NCBI RefSeq assembly: GCF_014648195.1
Contig: NZ_BMQQ01000011.1
Span: 152,422-216,421 of the forward strand
DNA: 64,000 nt
Reading direction: 5' to 3'
DNA from: Streptomyces purpureus
GTDB taxonomy: Bacteria; Actinomycetota; Actinomycetes; Streptomycetales; Streptomycetaceae
Numbering within the stretch: position 1 is the stretch's first letter; each line of letters opens with the position of its first letter. The notes below the pieces were generated by a model that saw nothing but the letters and a program-made list of their open reading frames with translations, had not been told where the DNA came from and did not search any database. Positions 58,155-64,000 of this stretch are shown here, one piece after another. Position numbers and translations under genes: made by a program.

Positions 58155-59812
58155 ATGCAACTTCCTTCCACTTCCGGGCAATTGGCGGTCCGTCCCACCG
58201 AATCCGCTGAAGGGACGGGCCGAGCCGGAACGGGTGGCGAAGAAGCGGAATACCGCCGTCGGCGGGGCTCGATATCCTGACTGCCTTCTCTGCTCAGCTC
58301 ATCGGTCTGCTTCGCGATATCGCTGGGCTTAGGGATGCACCAGTGGGCGTCCATGCAATTGGGCGGCTTCGACCTGGGCATATTCGACCAGGCGATACGC
58401 TCCTACGCGGCCTTTTCACTCCCCGTCTCGCCGGTCAAGAACTACCACCACGAGTTCCCCGCGGACTTCTCGCTCCTGGGCGACCACTTCTCGCCGATAC
58501 TCGCCCTCGCGGCACCGCTGTACTGGGTCTGGGACGACCCCAGGGTTCTCCTCGTCCTCCAAGCGGCGTTGTTCGCCGCGGGAGCTCCCCTGGTGCGCGG
58601 CATAGCGGCTCGCGCGCTCGCCCGCGCCGGCTCCGCACCGGACCTGCGCTTCGTCAATGCGTGTGCGTTCGTCTACGCGGTGGGATGGCCGCTGATGACA
58701 GCGGCCAGGGGCGGCTTCCACGAGGTGGCGTTCGCCGTTCCGCTCACCTTGGCGATGTTCCACCAGGCCTTGGCCCGCCGCTACACGATGGTGCTGGTCA
58801 CGGCCTTTCTCCTCACCGGCGTCAAGGAAGACCTCGGGCTCGTGGTGGGCTGCTACGGCGTGGTCCTGCTGGTGCGCAGCGGGCGTGCCCGAGACATGCC
58901 GGGGCTGAGAACCGGGGCCGCCCTGGCAATCGCCGGCCCGGTGCGCTCTCCGCGCTGTCGGTCACGTGGCTGATCCCCGCGATGGGGGGTGAACCGGGCT
59001 ACTACTGGAGCTATCAGGCGCTCGGGGAGGATGCCTCGTCCGCCATGTGGAACGTGGTCACCGACCCCAGCCTGCTCGTGCGGGCGGCATTCGACGTCCC
59101 GACCAAGGCTCTGCTGCTGCTCTGGGTGTTCGGGACCCTGCTCTTCCTCCCCCTCCGCTCGGCGACGGCCCTGTGCGCCCTGCCCCTGCTGGCGGAGCGC
59201 CTCCTGTCGTCGAATGGGAATCACTGGACGGCGGCGCGTCACTACGACGCGTTCCTGTGGCCGATCGTCCTCACAGCCGCGATCGAAGTCACGGCAAGGA
59301 TGCGATTTCATATCCCGACCGGCCGCCGCCGCCCTTTCCCGCCGACCACCCGGCTCGCCGCAGGCCTCGCCCTGGCGGCCTCCTTGGTCATCGCCCTCGT
59401 ACCCCTGACGGACCCGGCCCGCCACGAGTCGATCGCCAATGGCAAGGCCCTCGGCAAGGCCGTTTCCGTCATACCGCCAGGAGCGTCGGTCGAGGCGGAC
59501 AACCATGCCGTACCCCGACTCACCGCAAAGACGAACGTCGTCATGCTCGACGGCACCCCGCGAGGCATGGAATACGTAATCCTCAGCACAAAGGAGAGGG
59601 CGTTCCCTTTCCAGGACGTGGAAGAACAGAAGCGACGAGCCGAAATCCTCACGGAACACGGCTACCGCACCATCTGGAGCGAAGACGGCGTCCTCGTACT
59701 GCGCCGCGTGTCGAAGACCGCGATCCCCGGCGAGGCTGTTCCGGACCGGAACAGCACGCCGGTGAAAGAAGTGGCGCCGCCTTACGTCGGACGCTCCTTG
59801 TTCAAGGGCTGA
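58155..59812 (+). pseudogene. Disrupted DUF2079 membrane protein gene
   Basis: Reading from ATG 58155 gives a polar N-terminus, then a TGA at 58278-58280 exactly where a Trp would start the first membrane helix (LPSLLSSSVCFAISLGLGMH). The frame continues with QLGGFDLGIFDQAIRSYA, GDHFSPILALAAPLYWVWDD and other DUF2079 hallmarks until about 58940. There one base is missing and the protein resumes in another frame (ALSALSVTWLIPAMGGEPGY) to 59812. Two lesions point to true decay, although sequence errors are possible. DUF2079 proteins are multi-spanning and probably glycosyltransferase-like. Confidence 0.82.
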
Positions 59813-59816
59813 GTGC

Positions 59817-60650
59817 TCAGCGCAGCGTGCGGGCCAGGTCCGCGAGGAAGGTGACGACCGCCTCGGGGCCGGGGACCAGGAGGTCGGCGCGGGTGGCCAG
59901 TTCGGGGACCTCGGTGGAGCCGCTGCAGACCAGGAGGCCCGGCGTGCCGTCCGAGCGGAGTTTTTCGACCGCCGCGAAGGCGGCCAGGTCGCCCAGGTCG
60001 TCGCCCGCGTAGAGCACGGCCCCGGCGCCCGTCTCGCGGACGTACTCCTCCAGTGCCACGCCCTTGTCCATGCCCGGCGGGCGGAGTTCGAGGACCATGC
60101 GGCCCGGTTCGAGGACGAGGCCGTGGTGGGCGGCGAGGTCGCCGAGGGGGCCCTTCAGGGCGTCGAAGGCGGCCTGGGGGTCCTCGGCACGGCGGGTGTG
60201 GACCGCGACCGCGCGGCCCTTCTCCTCGATCCACGTGCCCCGCCATGCTCCGAACCGGTCCAGTACGCCGGGCAGTTCGGCCCGTACCGCCGCCACACCG
60301 GGGTGCGGCGCGGCCGCCTGGACCGTGCCCGTCACGGCGTCCCAGCGCTCGGCGCCGTAATGACCGAGGACGACGAGGCGCTCCAGGCCGGGGACCCCGG
60401 CGAAGCCGCCGTAGCGGACCGCGACACCGGCGGGCCGCCCCGTCACCACGGCCACCGAGGCCACGTGCGGGGCGAGCGCGGCCAGCGCCGGGACGGCGCC
60501 GGGGTGGGCGCGGGCCTGTTCGGGGTCGGGGACGATCTCGGCGAGCGTGCCGTCGAAGTCGAGACCGACGACGGCCCGCTCGGGGTGGGCCAGCAGCGCG
60601 GCGAGTCCGTCGCGGCCGGCCGGGGTCGTGGGATGCGGAAGGCTGCCCAT
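59817..60650 (-). CDS. otsB: Trehalose-6-phosphate phosphatase OtsB
   Basis: A 277-residue HAD-type phosphatase completing trehalose synthesis. Motif I is GLDFDGTLAEI with D31 and D33. VAVVTGRPAG is motif II, ELRPPGMDKGVALEEY supplies the lysine, and YAGDDLGDLAAFAAV carries the acidic motif IV. The cap region WIEEKGRAVAVHTRRAEDPQ is family-typical. It lies on the minus strand opposite otsA, 3' to the decayed DUF2079 gene by 4 bp. It could be co-transcribed with the DUF3263 and solute-binding protein genes upstream. Confidence 0.93.
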   Translation of the reverse strand: MGSLPHPTTPAGRDGLAALLAHPERAVVGLDFDGTLAEIVPDPEQARAHPGAVPALAALAPHVASVAVVTGRPAGVAVRYGGFAGVPGLERLVVLGHYGAERWDAVTGTVQAAAPHPGVAAVRAELPGVLDRFGAWRGTWIEEKGRAVAVHTRRAEDPQAAFDALKGPLGDLAAHHGLVLEPGRMVLELRPPGMDKGVALEEYVRETGAGAVLYAGDDLGDLAAFAAVEKLRSDGTPGLLVCSGSTEVPELATRADLLVPGPEAVVTFLADLARTLR

Positions 60651-60701
60651 GCGTCCGACCCTAGCGACCTGGGCGAGGGGCGGCCACGGAATGAGCCAGG
60701 C

Positions 60702-61115
60702 TCATCGGCGCTCTTGGTGCGCCGCGCGGATCCGCCGGAGCCGGTTGACGGTGACGGGGTCGTGCGCGAGGGCGCGCGGGTCGTCGAGGAGCGCGTTCAG
60801 GAGCTGGTAGTACCGCACGGGCGACAACCCCAGCTGCTCCCGCACCGCCCGCTCCTTCGCCCCGGGCCCCGGCCAGGAGCGCCGCTCGAAGGCCAGCACG
60901 GCGAGCTCCCGCTCACGGAGGGTGGCGGGGGCGGTGTCCCCGGCCTCGGCGGGCCGGTCCGCCCCGGGCGCGGCGGCGGTCGTACCGTCGGCCTCCCCGG
61001 CGGGCCGGTCCGCCCCGGCCGGGTATGCCGGGCCCGCGGGGGACGCACCGCCTCCGTCCCCGGCGCCGTCCGGGGCCGTCGGGGCGGTCGGGTCCTGCGG
61101 CGTGCTCGCGGTCAT
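60702..61115 (-). CDS. DUF3263 protein
   Basis: A 137-residue protein. Residues 1-65 are a repetitive Ala/Pro/Gly/Asp linker (GADRPAGEADGTTAAAPGAD). The conserved DUF3263 domain follows: LRERELAVLAFERRSWPGPG, KERAVREQLGLSPVRYYQLL and NALLDDPRALAHDPVTVNRL. This resembles a helix-turn-helix and may bind DNA, but no function is known. ATG 61115 is used because the in-frame TTG at 61124 abuts the upstream stop. It lies between the solute-binding protein gene and otsB on the same strand. Confidence 0.88.
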   Translation of the reverse strand: MTASTPQDPTAPTAPDGAGDGGGASPAGPAYPAGADRPAGEADGTTAAAPGADRPAEAGDTAPATLRERELAVLAFERRSWPGPGAKERAVREQLGLSPVRYYQLLNALLDDPRALAHDPVTVNRLRRIRAAHQERR

Positions 61116-61125
61116 ACGACCCAAC

Positions 61126-62418
61126 TTATTCCGTGTTCTCCGCCGCCGTCGCCTCGCGGCCTATCTCGCCCAGCACGCCCGACGCCGCCTGACCCGGCTC
61201 CACCGCCTTGCCGATGTTCTGCTTGATGTTCTCGCTCACCTTCGCCCAGGACGTCTTGCCGACCGGCGGCAGCTCCGACGACGGCAGCTCGTTCAGGAAC
61301 GCCTGCAGGTTCGCGTGCTGCGGGTCCTGCCGCATCACGGTGTTCGCGCTCACCGTCACCGGCAGCAGGTCGTTGTCCCCCGCGAACTTCAGGACGTTCC
61401 TGTCGTCGAAGACGAAGTTGAGGAACTCACCGATCTCCTTGCGGTGGTTCTTCTGCTTGAAGCCCATGATCCAGTCCGCGACGCCCATCGCCGACCTGGC
61501 CTTGCCGTTCACCCCCGGCAGCGCGACCTTGCCGACCTTCACACCCTTCTTCTCCGCCTCCTGCATCAGCGACGGGTGGCCGTTGAGCATGCCGACCTCG
61601 CCGCGCGCGAACGCCGCGAAGGCGTCCTTGCGGTTGAGCTTGCCGGGCGCGACCGGGCCCGTAAGCCCCTTCTCGACGAGGTTCTTGCGCAGCCACTCGA
61701 ACGTCTTGACGTTCTCCTCGGAGTCGATGGTGTAGCGACCGAGCCCGTCGGTGTACCCGTCACCGCCGCTGAGCAGCCACATCATCGTCTCGGCCTGCGC
61801 CTCCTCCGGGCCGAGCGGCAGCGCGAAGGGGTACTTCACGTCCTTCTTCTTCAGCTTCTCCGCGTCCTCGGCCAGCTCGGCCCAGGTCTTGGGGCCACCG
61901 TCGATTCCGGCCTTGTCGAAGAGGTCCTGGTTGAAGAAGAGGAGCCGGGTGGAGGCGGCGAACGGCATGCCGTACTGCGCGTTTCGCTGCTCCCCAGCGG
62001 CCGCGAGCGGCCGGAGGAAGTTGGCCTGAACCGGTACGGAGAGCAGCTCGTCGGCGGTGTAGAGCTGGCCGTCGGCGGCGTAGTCCGCGTACGCGCCGAT
62101 CTGCGCGATGTCGGGTGCGTCGCCGGCCTTGACCATCTCGGCGACCTTGCGGTCGACGTCGTTCCAGGACTCGACCTGGACCTCGATCTTCACACCGGGG
62201 TGTGTGGCGGTGTACGCGGAGACGAGGCCGGCCCAGTAACGCTTGGTCGTGTCACCGCCGTTGAGGTCGTAGTCGGCGGCGACCAGCTTGAGGGTGACGT
62301 CGCCGTCCTCGGCCTCGGCACCACAGCCCGACAACGTTGCCGTCAGGCCAAGCGCCAGAATCGTCGCGGTCATTCCCAAGAAGCGGCGCTGCACAGCCCT
62401 GTCCCACCCTCTGCTCAT
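61126..62418 (-). CDS. Sugar ABC transporter solute-binding lipoprotein
   Basis: A 430-residue family-1 binding protein. The signal peptide ends in LTATLSGC, giving a lipid-modified Cys at residue 32 when translation starts at 62418. Core features are YTATHPGVKIEVQVESWNDV, GDAPDIAQIGAYADYAADGQ, GMPFAASTRLLFFNQDLFDK and ADWIMGFKQKNHRKEIGEFL. A dre-like site lies 32 bp upstream, suggesting DasR control and an amino-sugar ligand such as GlcNAc or chitobiose. No permease genes are adjacent, so it must share a membrane complex encoded elsewhere. Confidence 0.92.
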   Translation of the reverse strand: MSRGWDRAVQRRFLGMTATILALGLTATLSGCGAEAEDGDVTLKLVAADYDLNGGDTTKRYWAGLVSAYTATHPGVKIEVQVESWNDVDRKVAEMVKAGDAPDIAQIGAYADYAADGQLYTADELLSVPVQANFLRPLAAAGEQRNAQYGMPFAASTRLLFFNQDLFDKAGIDGGPKTWAELAEDAEKLKKKDVKYPFALPLGPEEAQAETMMWLLSGGDGYTDGLGRYTIDSEENVKTFEWLRKNLVEKGLTGPVAPGKLNRKDAFAAFARGEVGMLNGHPSLMQEAEKKGVKVGKVALPGVNGKARSAMGVADWIMGFKQKNHRKEIGEFLNFVFDDRNVLKFAGDNDLLPVTVSANTVMRQDPQHANLQAFLNELPSSELPPVGKTSWAKVSENIKQNIGKAVEPGQAASGVLGEIGREATAAENTE

Positions 62419-62449
62419 CACGGATCCAGAGATTCTCCCATGCACCGGA

Positions 62450-62465
62450 TGAGGTCTAGTCCACG
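62450..62465 (-). promoter_or_regulatory. Candidate DasR-responsive element upstream of the solute-binding protein
   Basis: TGAGGTCTAGTCCACG matches ACTGGTCTAGACCACT at 11 of 16 positions, including GGTCTAG and CCAC. It lies between the minus-strand binding-protein gene and the plus-strand SIS gene and could serve both. The core AGGTCTAGTCCA is identical to that of the cutC site. Confidence 0.65.
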
Positions 62466-62606
62466 CGGGTATCGCTTTCGCAACGCATCGCCGGGCGAGG
62501 ACTCATTGCCGGGCCGAAGCGCGACTGCTATGCACTACCCGGCACGTTGTCAGTTCTGTTCTGTTCCGATCTGTTGCTTTCTGCAGGAACCAAGGAGCCG
62601 TGACGT

Positions 62607-63512
62607 ATGTCCCGTACCGCATCCCTTACCGCAGCGGAGATAGCCACCCAGCCCGCCTGCTGGCGCCGAGCGGCGGAGGCCGCGGCCGCCTTCGACGGAC
62701 TGCCGAGGCCGGGCGAGCGGGTCGCCGTCACGGGGTGCGGGACGTCGTGGTTCATGGCGATCGCGTACGCGGCGCTGCGGGAGGCGTCGGGGCAGGGGGA
62801 GACCGACGCCTTCGCGTCGTCGGAGTTCCCGGCCGGCCGTACGTACGACCGGGTCGTCGCGATCACCCGCTCGGGTACGACGACGGAGGTCCTGGAGCTG
62901 CTGGGCACGCTGCGCGGGAAGGGGCCGACGCTCGCCCTGACCGCCGACCCGAAGACCCCGGTGATGGACGCGGCGGACGCGGTCGCCGTCCTGGACTGGG
63001 CGGACGAGGAGTCGGTGGTCCAGACGCGCTTCGCGACGACGGCGCTGGCGTTCCTGCGGGCGGGCCTCGGGCCGGTGGCGGGCCTGAAGCCGGTGGCGGA
63101 GGCGGCGCGGGACGCGGAGCTGGCGGTGACCGAGCCGCTGCCGGAGGCGGTGGTCGACGCGGAGCAGTGGACGTTCCTGGGGCGGGGCTGGACGTACGGG
63201 CTGGCGTTGGAGGCGGCGCTGAAGATGCGGGAGGCGGCGGGGGCGTGGACGGAGTCGTACCCCGCGATGGAGTATCGCCACGGTCCGATTTCGATCACCG
63301 GCCCGGGGCGGGTGGCGTGGGTGTTCGGCGAGCTGCCGCCGGGCCTGGCGGCGGACGTCGCCGGGGTCGGCGGCACGCTGGTCTCGTCCCCGGGCGACCC
63401 CCTGGCCGACCTGATCCGCGCGCAGCGCCTCGCGGTGACCCTGGCGGAATCGAGGGGCTTGGACCCGGACCACCCCCGAAACCTCACGCGCAGCGTGATC
63501 CTGCCGGGGTGA
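62607..63512 (+). CDS. SIS-domain sugar isomerase/deaminase-like protein
   Basis: A 301-residue protein with two SIS domains, similar to the isomerase half of GlmS and to AgaS. The first SIS carries ERVAVTGCGTSWFMAIAYAA and VVAITRSGTTTEVLEL, the second TFLGRGWTYGLALEAALKMR and AYPAMEYRHGP-type sequence (here SYPAMEYRHGPISI). It probably acts on an amino-sugar phosphate, either isomerising or deaminating it. It is divergent from the binding-protein gene with a dre-like site between, consistent with GlcNAc catabolism. An AAGGAG site precedes ATG 62607. Confidence 0.88.
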   Translation: MSRTASLTAAEIATQPACWRRAAEAAAAFDGLPRPGERVAVTGCGTSWFMAIAYAALREASGQGETDAFASSEFPAGRTYDRVVAITRSGTTTEVLELLGTLRGKGPTLALTADPKTPVMDAADAVAVLDWADEESVVQTRFATTALAFLRAGLGPVAGLKPVAEAARDAELAVTEPLPEAVVDAEQWTFLGRGWTYGLALEAALKMREAAGAWTESYPAMEYRHGPISITGPGRVAWVFGELPPGLAADVAGVGGTLVSSPGDPLADLIRAQRLAVTLAESRGLDPDHPRNLTRSVILPG

Positions 63513-63515
63513 CCT

Positions 63516-63560
63516 CCCCCACCCCGCCCCTTCCCGAAACCCTGCCGGGGGCTGGTGGGG
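63516..63560 (+). terminator. Terminator-like inverted repeat, second dispersed copy
   Basis: CCCCCACCCCGCCCC (63516-63530), the loop TTCCCGAAACCCTGCC and GGGGGCTGGTGGGG (63547-63560). The left arm and loop are identical to those at 6484-6520, also directly after an operon. It ends the SIS gene. Confidence 0.7.
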
Positions 63561-63926
63561 CTTGGGTGGTGCCCTGACGGACCCGGCAGGCGCGGCAGCT
63601 CCGCGCCGCGTGGTGGGGCGGTGCCCTGACGGGCTCGGGGCCCGACCCCTCGGCTTGAGCCCGGTCCACGGCCCCCGAGTGTCGGGGCCGGCCGGTTGTG
63701 GGTCGGCCGTGAGCGGCGGGCGGCTGTAGAGGGCCCGTACGACGTCACGGGCTCGGGCGGGGTTGATGCCATCGGAGGTCGGCGCAGAGCGCTCGAAGGT
63801 GACGGTCATGGATGGAGTACATCCCGACGCCGCGTCGGCAAATAGACCCCGCCGGGGATACCCACCATGGGGGTGCGAACGGCGTCAACCGTGCGCCCCC
63901 GAAGCGCCGTTGCCGGAAGTGATCTA
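63561..63926 (+). other. Gene-poor region before the insertion sequence
   Basis: No reliable gene was found. It contains two partial direct repeats around GGTGCCCTGACGG (about 63569 and 63620) and, at 63858-63876, a weak CsoR-like dyad (ATACCCACCATGGGGGTGC). A minus-strand frame starting at 63809 opens with VTFERSAPTSDGINPARARD, which has some coding character. It runs into the dispersed repeat and the SIS shadow, so it is at most a fragment. Confidence 0.4.
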
Positions 63927-64000
63927 GGGCCTGTTGTGAAAGTGCGGGTCACAGCCATTCGTTGATGGCTGCGACCAGCACTGTCGCTTCGTAGCGGACG
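63927..64000 (-). mobile_element. End of an IS5-type insertion sequence, cut by the window edge
   Basis: The terminal sequence GGGCCTGTTGTGAAAGTGCG looks like an IS end and directly follows CTA in a CTAG target-like site. The adjoining sequence encodes a transposase C-terminus on the minus strand. The rest of the element lies outside the window. Confidence 0.75.
63949..64000 (-). CDS. C-terminal end of an IS5-family transposase (partial)
   Basis: The minus-strand frame from the window edge reads VRYEATVLVAAINEWL and a TGA at 63949-63951. The RYEA...AAI..WL ending is typical of DDE transposases of the IS5 group common in Streptomyces. Only 16 residues are visible, so catalytic residues and integrity cannot be judged. 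Confidence 0.75.
   Translation of the reverse strand, partial: VRYEATVLVAAINEWL

Noticed and set aside
62550..63809. Long minus-strand open frames opposite the SIS gene
   Set aside because: The translations are Arg/Pro/Ser-rich shadows of the high-GC plus-strand gene; only the plus frame carries SIS motifs.
63858..63876. ATACCCACCATGGGGGTGC as a fifth CsoR operator
   Set aside because: The right half lacks the TA end and there is no downstream gene it could control inside the window.

Overview
The window looks like a chromosomal segment of a Streptomyces. It has very high GC with strong third-position bias, many GTG starts and 4-bp stop/start overlaps, the futalosine menaquinone genes, WhiJ/AbaA-type XRE-DUF397 clusters, DasR-type sites and a solitary groEL with CIRCE elements. 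Most of it is ordinary core and conserved accessory chromosome. No rRNA, tRNA or CRISPR array was seen. The right edge cuts into an IS5-type element.

Left part (1-16 kb): mqnB-mqnD (menaquinone), a cold-shock protein, a HAD phosphatase, an iron-siderophore ABC operon (two permeases and an ATPase) behind a DmdR/IdeR-like iron box, then a DNA-repair-like block. That block holds a helicase-associated protein and an XPB helicase with a Uma2 nuclease-fold gene between them. A HelD-type RNA polymerase-recycling ATPase follows.

Copper block (15.6-19.5 kb): cutC behind a DasR-like site, a decayed secreted copper-operon protein, CsoR-like operators, copZ and copA. Two further CsoR-like operators occur far away at 33.1 kb.

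Middle (20-36 kb): a polysaccharide deacetylase, an SDR, a 1.4-kb acetyltransferase/unknown-gene cassette bracketed by ~100-bp inverted repeats, the first XRE/DUF397/ATPase cluster, an alpha/beta hydrolase, several regulators, and the most notable system: a T4 Rnl1-type RNA ligase followed by a T4 Pnkp-type kinase/phosphatase. Together these look like an end-healing and end-sealing RNA (probably tRNA) repair pair. Both genes are preceded by simple-sequence repeats.

Right part (36-64 kb): an MFS exporter, an ECF42-type sigma factor with its YCII partner, a MurNAc recycling operon (RpiR regulator, murQ, MurP-type PTS), a second XRE/DUF397 cluster, a subtilase, a phospholipase D-like protein, groEL with four regularly spaced CIRCE half-sites, a cold-shock gene, threonine synthase with a ThiS-like carrier ending GGC, and glucosylglycerate/trehalose genes (gpgS, otsA, otsB). 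An amino-sugar-linked solute-binding protein and a SIS protein flank a second DasR-like site.

Gene decay is frequent. Relics or frameshifted genes are called at about 16.5, 25.5, 33.0, 37.6, 47, 49.4-50.3 and 58.2-59.8 kb. Short dispersed repeats also occur, some inserted in frame inside mqnD, copA and murQ. All calls come from reading the sequence; family names come from recalled motifs and not from searches.
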